Assembly (NCBI GenBank): GCA_029339505.1
Contig: JAQISU010000022.1
Span: forward strand, 18,233,001-18,297,000
Origin: Unio delphinus
Taxonomy: Eukaryota > Mollusca > Bivalvia > Unionida > Unionidae
DNA: 64,000 nt
Direction of reading: 5' to 3'
Made by a program: the position numbers and the translations under genes
Notes under the pieces: model-generated
The model's input: the letters and a program-made list of their open reading frames with translations, nothing else
Database searches by the model: none
Told to the model about the DNA's origin: nothing
In this document: positions 12,952-25,611 of the stretch, one piece after another
How the letters are laid out: each line of letters starts with the position of its first letter
Position numbering within the stretch: position 1 is the stretch's first letter

Positions 12952-13739
12952 CTGATGGGGTGTTGGGGGCTTGGGAGAGGGTAATTTTGATGTTGAGCAG
13001 AGGAGGATGAGATCATATGATCTAAGGCTCAGAACTTATCACATTTATTAATCATTAATGAAATATATTATGTTGAACGACTTTAGAATTACTGAATTTC
13101 TTATAATAAAACTTCTTTCAGGGAATTTACTACAGACCAAGTGCATACTGGTTCTATAGTTTGGTAATTTGTGCACAGATTGCAACTTATTATCAGAGCC
13201 CACATCAAAGAGGTTTCAAGTTTGTTCCCTTTATCAGGGACCCTATTTTGCTGATAAAGCTTTTTTTTTTCATCTGCATTTCAATCACTCAAACATTTAA
13301 GTCTTTGAAGTAAACCTGTAATGAAATATTATGGTTCTGTACATATTGCAAATGTGCCTTCATGTTTGATTACTTAATTACAATATACTTCATGTTGAGG
13401 TCAAATTTGGGAAATTGATGTTAAGATGCATGTAGTTGTTCACCAAGGTGATTGCCAAAGCAATTAACTACAGGAAATGTCAAATGCAAATGGGCAAGCT
13501 TATGTTTAGCAACTCTTTTGGTATATAGAAATGATTACTATGTACTCTTGCTGACCAAAAAAACTCCTGAAGTTATAAACATGCACTATATGCTCTACAG
13601 TTTCTTCAGAATATATCTTCAGTCTTTTATGCCAGGAAGACTAAATTACAATTTCCTACAAATTAAAAATACTGTCAGTAACCATCAATTTTTCTGGAAC
13701 TTTTCAAATACTATTTGCAGTATTTTACAAAGTGTTGGT

Positions 13740-14855
13740 AGTGAGTAATAAATAGTCCTAATGCTAGTGAGTAATATACAGTCCTAATGTATGTGAGTAA
13801 TGAATAGTCCTAATGCTAGTGAGTAATATATAGTATTAATGGCAGTGAGTAATATATAGTATTAATGGCAGTAAGTAATATATAGTATTAATGGCAGTGT
13901 GTAATATATAGTATTAATGGCAGTGTGTAATATATAGTATTAATGGCAGTAAGTAATATATAGTATTAATGGCAGTGAGTAATATATAGTATTAATGGCA
14001 GTAAGTAATATATAGTATTAATGGCAGTGAGTAATATATAGTATTAATGGCAGTGAGTAATATATAGTATTAATGGCAGTAAGTAATATATAGTATTAAT
14101 GGCAGTGAGTAATATATAGTATTAATGGCAGTAAGTAATATATAGTATTAATGGAAGTGAGTAATATATAGTATTAATGGCAGTAAGTAATATATAGTAT
14201 TAATGACAGTAAGTAATATATAGTATTAATGGCAGTGAGTAATATATAGTATTAATGGAAGTAAGTAATATATAGTCCTAATATCAGTGAGTAATATATA
14301 TTCTTATTGGCAGTAAATAATATATACATGTATTCCTATTTGCAATGAGTAATATATAGTATTATTGGCAGTGAGTAATATATAGTCATCATATAAGTGA
14401 GTAATATATAGTCATCATATAAGTGAGTAATAAATAGTCCTAATGCTAGTGAGTAATATATAGTCCTTATAGCAATGAGTAATATATAGTCATCATATAA
14501 GTGAGTAATATATAGTCATCATATAAGTGAGTAATATATAGTCATCATATAAGTGAGTAATATATAGTGATCATATAAGTGAGTAATATATAGTCATCAT
14601 ATAAGTGAGTAATATATAGTCATCATATAAGTGAGTAATATATAGTCATCATATAAGTGAGTAATATATAGTGATCATATAAGTGAGTAATATATAGTCA
14701 TCATATAAGTGAGTAATATATAGTCATCATATAAGTGAGTAATATATAGTCATCATATAAGTGAGTAATATATAGTCATCATATAAGTGAGTAATATATA
14801 GTCATCATATAAGTGAGTAATATATAGTCATCATATAAGTGAGTAATATATAGAC
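13740..14855. repeat. 26-bp satellite-like array, two subfamilies
   Basis: About 43 units of 26 bp. The left half reads 'agtattaatggcagtgagta', the right half 'agtcatcatataagtgagta', both ending ATATAT. Almost every unit contains GTGAGT or GTAAGT. A single unit-like 'agtgagtaatata' at the matching place in copy A (about 11899) looks like the unexpanded ancestor. Confidence 0.95.
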
Positions 14856-15010
14856 CTAAAGAAGAATGCACCAGGCAAGTTTCATTTTTGACTGTTTATG
14901 ACTGTAACCGACAGTAGAAGAAAGTGGACTATGTTGTTTTGCTTTTAGGCTAGTTGTCAGTGTTAAGTTTATACATTTAGTTCCATTTCTCTCAGACTGT
15001 TGCATAGGGT

Positions 15011-17475
15011 ATAACGGTACCAATTGTACAACCCCAGGTAGGTGGAGCTTGTGTAGGGAACATTGCATTTAGAAATAAACAACACTAGCTGTAACTGGTG
15101 CATTATGTAGGAGCTGTACTTTCTGTTAGGTTTTTAAAAAAGTTAAGCCTCTTGGCAACATGTGAGATTAAGTTAATTCATATCTAAATCATACTTTGTA
15201 TTTTTTATGATTTTTTTTTAAAATGTGGGACACCTGGGTGAAACTGGGTCTGTTGTGACTAGATAACTCTTAGCCCTGTCTAGTTCCAGCAGAGTTGTCT
15301 CTCTTAAATGCAATGGAGTACCTGGTTTTATTCTTGTCAAATTGGCAATCTAGGATTGTTCTCTGTGACAGTGTGTGACATGCATGCTGAAGTAGGATAG
15401 AAAGTATATTTATTTCACAAAACATTAGCTTTGAGGTCTATGGAAAAAACAATTGGTACCGTGATACCATGTACAATCATAAAACTTAGTGCTTCATCCA
15501 GAAATGTTTTGTTCATTAATATCAAAATTTGGTCAGTGTTACCTGTGTTTTTTATGCTCTATTAATAGTTAAGTTTTTGCATTTTGTTCCATTTGTCTCA
15601 TATTTTTACATACAGTGATTAAACTTTATAGTCATTGCAGTACAAACTACAGGCACTTTTCTGAGGCATAAGTAGGTTGCAAGTGAAACTTGAGAATTTT
15701 TATGCAATCATTGATGGATGAAGAATTAGCTGCTACATTTCTTCCTTTTAATTTTTGACCGGGTTTGATTTTGGATTATACCCTAATGCCCCAGTTGGTC
15801 ATGTGACAAAGTATTTGTGAATAATTCTAAATAGCTCTATGATTTTATAACGTTAAGTTACACCTCTTTTAAGTCCATACTGATTGTGTAGTCTCTCCAA
15901 TTGATGGAATTTAGAGCCCTTTGTTGCATTCCATCATGAACCCAACACCATAAAAGAGATGACTGAATGTGATAATGTTGATGAAAATGTGATTATTGCT
16001 ATGTTTGTAGTGGAAAGAAACTCTAAGTACTTTGTCACAATATCTTTTGATGGTTCACATTTTCTATGGTGTCTGCCAACATCTAGAGATTACTCAGTCA
16101 TCTAGGTTACTGCAGTTATCTCCCATGTCCCATGAAAGAAAAATGTACACCTTGATTTGTTGGTTTGTTATAATGCAGCAGATCTGGGTCTATACAGTTT
16201 GCCAACGATTTAGCCTTTATAAAGAAAGAAAATGGTTCATGGTCTATATATGGTTCATGGTCATTTTATTTATTGTCCAATTTGTGTGTTTAATAGTTTT
16301 GCCTGGACATGATGTCATGAGACTAGGAATGCTATATGAAGCTCAGATTTGTTTAAAAATTGTCACATTTAGTTTGTTATGGCAATAATTTGTATTGGAT
16401 TAGTAAAATGGAATGTTTATAATTGTGAAATTCATATGTTTATATCTTTATTATAATGTGATTCTGGCTGTAATGTGGTACCAATATAAAGACCCCATAA
16501 CCAAAATCATACCAGCGTATAATATCATGGGATGAAACAAAAGAATGTCATACTATATATTGATTTCCTTTTCAGAACACCATTATTTAAATTTTTTATC
16601 ACTTATGCTTTCTGCTTTTTGGCAGTTTGGTATATATCACTGTCCTCCATAGATCACAGTCCTATCCTGACAGATCTGGGTCTATGTCATTTGTTAGAAA
16701 TATTCAAACTCTGATCTGCTGGCACATTATGTAATAGATTAGGGTCAATACTGTTTGCTGTGGGATTTATAAGTGAGAATATATGGCAACCTTATGGTGT
16801 AACATCACAATGTCAGTTTTGCTATAATGAGGTGATACTAGACATGTGTAACATAAATAGATAATTAAATGACGGATATATTTCATGAAGTGGATGAAAA
16901 TACTAGATTTTTTACCCACGAGATGAAATGTATCCGTTATGTTCACTTGTTGCAAGCAAATATCCTTTTTATTTTATGCTCACATACATTCGCTACCTGA
17001 AATTTGTGACACAATGATTTAGCAGATTTCTTACGGTAATGTCAGCTGTTTACCGCACATGTTCTGCTGTGCTATGTGTACCTACGCACATTAATTAGTT
17101 CCACATCAGATTGATAAAAAGTAACTGATATTTTCAGAATAACAAACTATAAGTTTCAAGGATAACATACAGGGATTATTAATAAAAAAAACAACCACAA
17201 GTAATTCACTGACCAAAAAATGAAAGGGAGGTAAGTATGTTCTGACTTAAAAAAGTAGTTCATGTAGTGAAAAAGATATTGTTATTTTTTCACTACAGTG
17301 AAATATCAATATTATTTCAATTAGAAAATCAAGTATTTCACTGCTTAGCATAAAAACAAAAGAAAACATTATAAGAATAAAGCTATGTCTGTGATGATAC
17401 AATGTGAAAAAATTACATACATTTATTTTACATACATTTATTTTCTTTTTAACATCAAGGAATTTTTCTTTCCAG
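15011..17475. other. intron 1, 3' part
   Basis: AT-rich. Copies of the dispersed hairpin repeat lie near 16150-16215 and 16650-16770. A 118-codon open frame at 16032-16388 has no recognisable domain. Nothing else is supported. Confidence 0.45.
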
Positions 17476-17649
17476 ACTCAGTAGATTTGTTGGAGGCAGT
17501 AAATATAGAAGGTGCTCAGGGAGTCGAGAAAACTACAGGATTCTGTCCAAATCGAGTGAAATATCAGGCAGGACCCGGGGTGCCAGATGTGGCTTATTCC
17601 ATCACTTACAATGCCTCCCTTAGTGTTACAACAGAAAAGGCCTTTGTCA
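17476..17649 (+). CDS. collagen exon 2: TSPN domain, first part
   Basis: Residues 46-103, entered in phase 1 after a TTTCCAG acceptor and left in phase 1 at GTGAGT. The stretch DLLEAV...KTTGFC closely resembles the opening of the TSPN/LamG-like domain of type V and XI chains. It contains the first conserved Cys (residue 69) and an N-linked glycosylation sequon N-A-S at residue 91. Intron 1 before it is 16.9 kb. Confidence 0.93.
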
Positions 17650-18931
17650 GTGAGTATAGTGTTGATTTTTCAAACTTTCCCTTTCAAAGAAACAAAGCGG
17701 CATAATAACTGTTCTCTTTAATGGACACTTTAAATGTGTATCACTTGGTTGAAAGGCACACTATTTTAGCCAAATAATTTAATCCTTGTTATTGCAATTA
17801 TTTTTATTTCCTCCCTTTATTAGGTTTTGATTTTTTAGGATTCCTTTTGTCTATTCATGCCTCATTTATATTCACTGGTTTAACAAGTATACATCATTCA
17901 GTGCTTCACTCGAGACCACTTGACTCCAGACACATGTTAGCAAATTAATTTCCATCCTTGTGATGTGCATCGATCATTACCAGTATGTATTATCAACTCC
18001 CAATGAGCTGGTCTTCAATTATGGAAGTAACTCATATCATTTCCTTTCAAAAAGGAAGAAGTTGCTGGCTTTTCAAAAATGCACAAAGAAAAATCCAAAT
18101 ACTTTCAAGGTTCATGTAGGAGGTAAAATTTGGCCAAATTAGTGACATCACAATATCTCATTTATTCTGAACAGGCCAAAACAGTGAAGTTTTCTTCCCC
18201 TTGTATCGATTTTGCATAATTCCCCACCACCACCACCACCACTCATTTCATTTAAGTAAATTAATGAATTAAAATGAAGACTTTTTACAAACTTTCCCTC
18301 CAATGAGGAAGGCGGAAAGAATAAAAAGTAGATTTATGTTTTGCGGTCAAGTTTGATGCTAATTTGATGAACAGAAATAAATACCAATATTTTATCATGC
18401 AGCTGTATCATATAAAATGCAAATATTTGCCATTTTCATTTGAGGTTGCCGTTATTTTTGTTACACAACTGTAGTGAAACAAAAAGAAAAGTATGTTTTT
18501 TTCATATACTTCTGATAGTATTTCATTATTATTTTAATCATCTGATAGAAAAATATCGCTTAAAGTAATTATATTTGGACTGTGTACATAGCTCTTCTTC
18601 TGTCTTTTCTCAATGTTGACCTATTTTGGCTGGAAAATCAATGCCAACCATTTGCAGGATTATTCTGATTTCTGATAATGATAAAGGTAGGTTTCCATTT
18701 CCAATATCGTAAAACATGTTAAGGATATGGATGGAGAAATGGTCCACGTTTAGAACACATTTAATTAAAGAAAATATTGCATATACAGTGAAGAAGTCAT
18801 AGGTCAATGTCGTTTTGATTGAAAGAGGGAAAGGATCTTTGAACAAACATTTGAGTTCTCAGCCTTAACGAGTTGGTGGATGATTTAGACAGGTATTTTT
18901 TGTATCGAGGAATCCTTTATATGCAGCAGGC
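17650..18931. other. intron 2, left part
   Basis: Single-copy-looking AT-rich intron with a short CAC trinucleotide run near 18226-18242. No gene is seen. Confidence 0.4.
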
Positions 18932-19099
18932 CAATAAGTCAGCCCCACACCTGTGATGACAATGATTGAAACTTTAAGTCAGTACCATAACAGGTGTGCG
19001 GCTGAGGCTGTTAAATCAGTAACACACCTGTGATGATACCGCCTAAATATTTCAGTCATTATGTCATTATCGTCACAGATGTGGGGCTGATTTATCAGC
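18932..19099. mobile_element. palindromic MITE-like element
   Basis: Left end 'aataagtcagccccacacct' and right end 'agatgtggggctgatttatc' are inverted complements that extend inward about 35 bp ('gtgatgacaatga' against 'tcattatcgtcac'). Internal 'caggtgtgcggctga' and 'acacacctgtgatgat' repeat the theme. Superfamily not assigned. Confidence 0.65.
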
Positions 19100-19429
19100 C
19101 TTGATAGGAAAATGCTGGACACAATTCTGCTCCAGGGGATAACACTTTTCTGTTCAACACTTATGAATAATGAAGAATTATTTCTCTCAGTGGTACAGAA
19201 TTGTGATCAGGCAAAAATAAACTCCACTTTTATTTCAGAAAATAATCAAGTGAAAAGTAGAAAATACTCTTTCCTTCAACTTTTATTTAAATTTAATTTT
19301 CAATATTTTTTAGACTTAAGTTTGATTTCAATATTATTAAATGTGAACATGATTTTTAGTGTGTGTGTGTTTTGGATCTTTTGATACTTAGCTATAAAAA
19401 CATTTAAGTCACATACTACAGTACAGCGT

Positions 19430-19681
19430 ATCTAAAGTATTACTGTTTATAGTGATGTCTAGCACTTGGACATCATGCTGTACACCCATAGCATAATGTC
19501 CCACCTACTCGCATTATCCTGACACCAGGCTGACCAGTCCTAACACTAACCTCTTAATGCTGAGTGCCAAGCGAGTCTCAGCTGCTTTTACAATTTGTGC
19601 AGGTCTTTGGTACGACTTGGCTAGGATTTAAATATGCGACCTCTTGCATCTGAGCTGGATGGTCTAACCACACTCCTTAGA
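19430..19681 (-). mobile_element. tRNA-derived SINE family 2, inverted copy
   Basis: Reverse complement matches the + copy at about 23560-23830 across 'ccaaagac', 'cagctg', 'cttggc(a/g)ctcagcat', 'tagtgttagga' and 'gctagacatc'. The tRNA-like head with 'tggtctaacca' lies at the right. A-box-like and B-box-like segments are degenerate. Confidence 0.75.
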
Positions 19682-19859
19682 CTCAATTGTACTTTCAATA
19701 ATAACAAAAACATGTGAACATGAAATTTAGTCAAATTCAAAAGAGTAGACATTACTATTAACTTAGTTCTGTAAGTATTCAGACTATTTTCCAGGTGTGT
19801 ACAGTGAAACCCTCGTATAACACAATTGTTAGAGTACACATTGTTCCACATTGTTTTTC

Positions 19860-20010
19860 AATAGACATTGTCTGACATAAGAGAAAGGGGTTTTGCATAA
19901 TAACTTCAGAAGCCAAGATCTGTGACTAAACTTTGTAGATCGCTTGAAGCTAGTGAAGTGAATAAACCTATTGATTATAGGGTCATCAAGTCAAAGGTCA
20001 AGGCCATTGT
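19860..20010. repeat. dispersed repeat with GGTCAAGG(C/T)CA motif
   Basis: Shares 'ttttgcataataactt', 'actttgt' and 'aaggtcaaggccattgtgac' with 37840-38240. It is a common-looking dispersed repeat module of unknown class. Confidence 0.5.
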
Positions 20011-22252
20011 GACTGAAAAACTGTACTGGACATATAATAAAATATCTCATTTGATGGCATTTCATCAGACATCCATTATTGGCATCATCTTAATATTGTG
20101 CCAAGAAGAAATCATAAGACCATAAGTCTTGTCATACAAAACTTGTTCCCAAGAGGCCATCCATTCATGGATAGTAGAAATCATAAGATTTTCTTGATAA
20201 CTACCATGGTGGCCTTAAGGCCCAAAAGGGTGCTACTTTAATGTAGGACCAAGTTGACCAATCAAAAGTCTTGTAGTGGAAACCTTAAATCAATATGACC
20301 ATCCATTCTGGAGAGGTATTATTAACAATATAAAAATATAAACTATGTATGACGCATATTTGGATTTACAGCAATTTTATTTCTTAAATATCACAATAAT
20401 TCATAATTTAGAATTCAGAACTAAATATTTTGCTTTAGAAATCCAACAAACTGACATAAATATTTATTACAATTTCACAAGAAAAACGTGGACCATTTCT
20501 CCAGACATTAACTGTTATAAAGGAAGACACATTTTTAGTGCCTTGTCATCCATAACAAAAATGAATAATTTGAGTGAAAATTACCAAGATTTCAATCAGG
20601 TCTTTACATATTTATGACTCCACCTGTTGTGGCAATAAAGTGACAGCATTGTGAGATGTCTCATGATGGTAGTATTGACATTGTGGAGATTTTCATAACA
20701 GATACAAACCTTTGAACAAAATTGTATCTAGATGATAATAATAGTTTAAAGATAGAATGGTTACTCCGTAATAATTGAAAGATAGAATGGTTACTCAGTA
20801 ATAGTTTCAAGATAGAATGGTTACTCAGTAATAATTTAAAGATAGAATGGTTAGTCAGTAATAATTTAAAGATAGAAGGGTTATTCATAATAATGATAGT
20901 GAAGGTCATTTGCCTTACATGTACACTGGTGGTTTGACAGTCTGTTTTACAGTCTTTCAGTCCATGTTTCTTCCAGCCTTTCCTACCCAATTTTAGATAA
21001 GTGGTATAACAAGTATTAAACCTCCATTTCTGAGAAGATATATCATCATCCCATCAGTTTCATACTATTAGTCCTCAATGTAAGGTAGTTGTAAGTATGC
21101 TCAGCCAGGTAGTAATTGGATAAACTATGCTGTCATGGTGTAGTTTTGGTGAATTCTGACTTTTCAGCATTGTGCTCTGACCTCACATAAATGAAATTTC
21201 TAAAATGGGGTGGAAAAAGAAACTCACATTTAGTTACTGACATACAACATTACTTTATAAATTTAACAAAACTGAGAAACATTTATGCAGCCTTGTTTTA
21301 AAATATAAATTGAAAAATTCTAATTTGTTCAAATCTTGTAGGCTAACATTTGAATCTGGGTAGTTTACATTATTAGAGCCGAGTTAAGCTGGACAGTGTA
21401 AGATCATTTTTTAATTTACAGAATTATCTTTGATAGAATAAATAAATACTGACTTGATTTAAACTTTTTTAGCCATCAGACTTTTAAAAAGTAAAACTAC
21501 CGGTCTGACAAGAAATTTACTAACCTAAATGGCTAATGGACTATAGCTAGTTTGGAACCCAGCATGTCTTACTTGTGTCTACACAGACGACTTTTAAGCA
21601 TGAAAGAGATGTATAATAAACTTGGTATTATCAATTAAAAAAATCATACATGTGTTTTTCTCGAGCTTAAATTTGACTTTTTAGAGTTTTAAGATGTTCA
21701 GAAATTATGATTCAGACAGCAGTGCTTATTGAGATAGAAAAATAAAAAAAAATAAAAATAAAAAAATAAAATTAAAAAATAAAAAAATGTTTTCATTTTT
21801 TAAAAGTGTTTTCCTTTATCTGAACTGGAGAGTAATAATGTTGACCATTGCAGCACTTGAACACATGTATTTATATGTTCAACAGATACCTCTTTTGAAT
21901 TCATTAATTTTATTATTACATGAAAATATTGCTTTGTTTACATAACATGAAAGCTGTTGTATCAGTATTTTAAGCTGACATTTTAATCTACAGGTTCTTT
22001 ATTATTTATTTATTATTTATTATTTGTTCATGCCAAACTATGTTGTTTGCTTTGAGTCACGTTTCAGAAATATTGGCAGGCCATCCATCTTAGAAGAGAT
22101 ATCTGCATTGTAAGATAAAGATGTATTTCTTTCCAGTCATTGAACAGGGAAATGAAACTATTCATTTTACAATCTGTATTTTCCATTTCTACAGTTGTTA
22201 AGAGTGTGCCAAAAAATGTTTTTGATACATTTGTTTCTGATTTTCATTTCAG
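20011..22252. other. intron 2, right part
   Basis: Mostly unremarkable. It includes the 30-bp array (20731-20885) and an A-rich tract of AAAAATA units (21737-21790). Confidence 0.45.
20731..20885. repeat. 30-bp tandem repeat
   Basis: Five units of 'aaagatagaatggttactca' plus 'gtaataattt'. The multiple-of-three period creates a spurious minus-strand frame. Confidence 0.92.
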
Positions 22253-22466
22253 ATGGAATTCCATTGGAATTTTCCCTAATCACTACATTCAGATCAGTGA
22301 CGACAGAGACATACAAATTGCTCACTGTGTATAGTGCCACAGATGCTTATGAACAACTCTCCATTACAGTTAAAAATGGCCAGGGCTACTTTTTTTATAG
22401 TGGTGACTCACAAGCCTCATGGGAGACATCAGCCTGGAATATCCCAGTTCCCTTGGAAACTGACCG
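22253..22466 (+). CDS. collagen exon 3: TSPN domain, core
   Basis: Residues 105-174, with the codons at both ends split (phase 1 in, phase 2 out). Acceptor TTTCATTTCAG, donor GTATGA. It encodes beta-strand-like alternation with FSLITTFR and KLLTVYS, as expected for the jelly-roll core of a LamG-like domain. It carries no Cys. The family relationship rests on flanking exons 2, 4 and 5, with which it is in frame. Confidence 0.9.
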
Positions 22467-22888
22467 GTATGATTTTTAGAAACAAAATTGGATTTTATAG
22501 GGGTCCTCTGGTGCTGCAAATAGACCAGTCCAAAGGGACCCATTTCACATCAGATGTAATCTGGCCCAAATGTCAGTATATTGTGCAACAATCTATAGTG
22601 TATTGTGTCTTAATAAATGTGATTTAATACACTCAGTTCGATTCTATTTTCCATTGTTAAATAGCATTACGACATAAATTATATTTTAAAAATATTCAGA
22701 ATTCTAATATTCACTGTGTTCATTGATACAAGGTATGTCATTCATTACACTCTCAAAATCCTGGACCACGTTTCACCTACACATGTAAATTGGTCTGTCA
22801 ATGCGTCTCAAGAAGATTAATTAAACTGTGAAGAAACTAGGTCAAGTTGACCACTGCCCCCATGAAAAGTGTTTTGTATCCATCTAAG

Positions 22889-23076
22889 CAGCGGTTCTCA
22901 ACCTTTCTAGTGCCGCGACCCTTTTAATGCAATTCCAAATGTTGTGGTGACCCAACCGTGAAATTATTTTCATTCATAACTGTATAAAATGTATATTTCC
23001 GATGGTCGTAAGCGACCCCTGGCAAATCTTTGTTCGACCCTTGATGGGGTCGCGACCCACAGGATGAGAACCGCTG
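22889..23076. mobile_element. SPIN-like non-autonomous hAT element
   Basis: 188 bp. Starts CAGCGGTTCTCAACC and ends GGATGAGAACCGCTG, inverted ends typical of the SPIN/Charlie hAT group. The interior ('gttgtggtgaccc', 'ttccgatggtcgtaagcgac', 'ggggtcgcgaccca') matches my memory of tetrapod SPIN consensus in order. Flanks are ATCTAAG and ATCTGAAG, an 8-bp target duplication with one base lost. No transposase is encoded. Confidence 0.88.
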
Positions 23077-23559
23077 ATCTGAAGGGTAGTCAATCAACAA
23101 AGCTAAAAGTAGGCACTGACCTAACCTTCCAACTAAAGCAACTTTTTTATCATCAGTTATCTGTTCATTGCAATCTCAATATTTTGGATCTATTTTGTCT
23201 ACAGTCATTAAATTGGTCTTTGGATGCATCTCAGAGAGTGTTACCTAATCATTCCCAAACTAGGACATTCTTACCTGCATTTCATGCTTGAGTTACTTTT
23301 TTTTTCTGCTTATTGTTTATTACACCTTCAATCTCTTGGATTTTATTTCAAATACACTCATGAAGATTATTACATGGATACATCTCATAAAAGGTAACAT
23401 AATTACACCAGAACTAGGTCGTTATGACCAAATTTTCATGTGTTAAGCAGATTGATCATTATGACTTTAATATCTTGTACCCTATTTTACCTACACTCGT
23501 GATAACTGGTATCTGGATTCATCTGAAGGAGAATAATTCAGCCTTACAAATAATTAGGA

Positions 23560-23830
23560 CTGCTCCAGAGGTCCAGTGGTTAGTTCATCCACATCTGATG
23601 CAGGAATTGTTTGGTTAGTTTCTTGGCCGAGTCATGCCAAAGACTTACAAAAATGGTTCAAACAGCTGCCTCGCTTGGCGCTCAGCATTTTTTGGTTAGT
23701 GTTAGGACAGGTTGGCCTGGTCTCAGGATATTGTGACTGGGTGGGATAGGACATCATGCTACATATATGTGGCATGATGCCCCAGTGCTAGACATCGCTA
23801 TAAACTGCCACACTGAAGACATCAAAGCGA
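23560..23830 (+). mobile_element. tRNA-derived SINE family 2, + copy
   Basis: The head 'gaggtccagtggttagttca' resembles an A box. The body shares many blocks with the inverted copy at 19430-19681. It is nested within the ~175-bp satellite. Confidence 0.75.
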
Positions 23831-24734
23831 TATGACTGATTTGTTTTAAAGGTATGTTAAAAATCTAAATCACACATCATGCTTTACTGGCATTTTTATT
23901 TCCAGTTATCCATTCAATACACCTTGAATATCTTGAAACCTATTTCTTCTACTCTTATAAAACTTGGTATGTGGGTGCATTTTGAAGAGAGAAACTATAT
24001 TAAATATTTGGTTACTGTTACCTAATGCTTAATGTTTGAGTGTTTTTTGTTTTGTTTCAGCTGATTGTTGCAATGTCACTGCCTTTGAACATTGGTATTT
24101 AGATGCAGCTATCTATTTACTGCCTATTAGGCAATATCTTCAACCCTATTTCACTGCACTTTGTTTGCATTAACATTGAATGGAGCATCAACACATTATT
24201 GGCTACTTGGCACTATCAAAACATTAAGTTTAAAAAAATGTTAAAACAAAGAATTGTCCAAAAATGGGGAAAGATAAACCTTCCAAATAAATGTAAAAAT
24301 GAAGTTCCACATACTAACTTTATATGTGACTGCATTTAGAGGAAGTGAACTCAGTTTTACAAAAACTAGGTCATTGTGACCAAATTTTTATGCTTGAGTG
24401 ACTTTTCATATTTTTAATAGCTATCCACTTATTTAGACCATCTATCTTGGACCTAATTTTATCTACTCTTGTGAAAATTGGTGTGGTTCCATTTCAATAA
24501 CAATAACTCATCTGTATGAAATCTACATAACTATGGTCTTATCTTCATGCTTTAGCGACTTTTGTATTTTTGTCAATTTGTTGGTTACATTTTAATCCTA
24601 TTTGAAAGAGAGCTACTTAAGTTTCGTTTTCAACCCTACAATGATAACACTTTTTTATAGTGATGCATATCATATCAGCATGACTTACATATTGTAGTAA
24701 TATTTTCTGCCTCCAGGGTGGTTTAAACATTATC

Positions 24735-24850
24735 TCAAACTAATAGTGAGTGGTTAAGGGGTCCAGATCCTGTCCAGACCAAACAGGTTGGCTATCTTGG
24801 TATATCTCTGTGCAAGTCACTGTACCTATTCATCATGACTCCTCCATACC
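24735..24850 (+). mobile_element. possible tRNA-derived SINE fragment
   Basis: 'gagtggttaaggggtccaga' resembles an A-box region, followed by 'ctgtgcaagtcactgtacct', a phrase common in tRNA SINE bodies. There is only one copy in the window and no clear tail. Confidence 0.3.
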
Positions 24851-25454
24851 AGTCTTATCAAGTTGGTTACTCCATATTTTGATTCTGTTTAAATTAAATC
24901 TTTGTTTTATTAAAGTTTTCAGATTGTATAAAAAATAATTATTTTTATGCACTGTATGTATGTTTAGCTCATCAAACGTGCAAACAAAAGGGGAAAATAT
25001 TGGAACATAATTGGAATTTCTCCTTTCACTAATTTTCATTTATATTTCAGCTTTTTAAACATGTGAGGCATGTCAGTGGTTTTGTGTCTATTCTCATTTA
25101 CCAGATATAATTTGAATTATTAATAATTGTAGCTAACTTATGTTATCAAATTGGTTTTTAAAAAAACAAGTTAGGTCAAATTGTTTTCACCAAAGGAAAC
25201 AACTGAAACTTGACCTGTTATTAGGCACCTTCCCTGGAGAATCCCAAACCCCTTAAAAATGGAAATCACCTCAACAATTCCTTAAATAATGTTTAGATGT
25301 TAATATAAATTCTCTTGTACTATATAAAGAAAAGAAAATTTAGAAAAAAATACAGATTTTTTTTTATCAGTATTTGTAAAAGTAAAAGGACAATCAATTG
25401 AAATATCTCTGGAGTTATATTCTTCCATATTTTATTTTATTTTAATGCATCCAG

Positions 25455-25611
25455 GTGGCATCGAATGGGCTTTGGAATGAGATCTGGCATTTGTACAATG
25501 TACTATGAGGGCAAGGAGGTGCAAACTCATGATTTTAAGCACGATGGAAATCTTGATGGTGAGGGAATTGTTCTTATAGGAAGAAGTCTGGATGATGACT
25601 CTGTATTTGAG
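25455..25611 (+). CDS. collagen exon 4: TSPN domain, WHR segment
   Basis: Residues 175-227. The motif DRWHR near the start corresponds to the DGKWHR segment of vertebrate V/XI TSPN domains. It is followed by the second Cys (188) and by GIVLIGRSLDDDSVFE, matching the family's 'GTRILDEEVFEG' region. Phase 2 in, phase 0 out; donor GTAAGT at 25612. All downstream introns are phase 0. Confidence 0.94.

Larger units (their letters stand above)
12460..15010. repeat. segmental duplication, copy B, with two internal insertions
   Basis: Diverged copy of 10935-12060, longer because it contains a ~153-bp hAT-like MITE (12799-12951) and the 26-bp array (13740-14855). After the array, copy B resumes similarity to A at 'ccaggcaagtttcatttttg' and 'ttagttccatttctctcag'. 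Confidence 0.8.
22735..24600. repeat. degenerate ~175-bp satellite
   Basis: Repeated modules share 'cctattttacctacactcgt', 'gaaaattggtatgtggatgc', 'aactaggtcattatgacc' and 'catgcttgagtgacttt'. About seven diverged units span intron 3 and are split by the SPIN-like element and a SINE. Confidence 0.75.

Noticed and set aside
13740..14855. CRISPR-like regular array
   Set aside because: Units are contiguous tandem repeats without unique spacers, in a eukaryotic intron.
16032..16388. 118-codon + frame in intron 1
   Set aside because: Hydrophobic but no recognisable domain, no splice context, and AT-rich composition like its surroundings.
23424..23618. 64-codon + frame in intron 3
   Set aside because: Spans the satellite/SINE junction and has no family resemblance.
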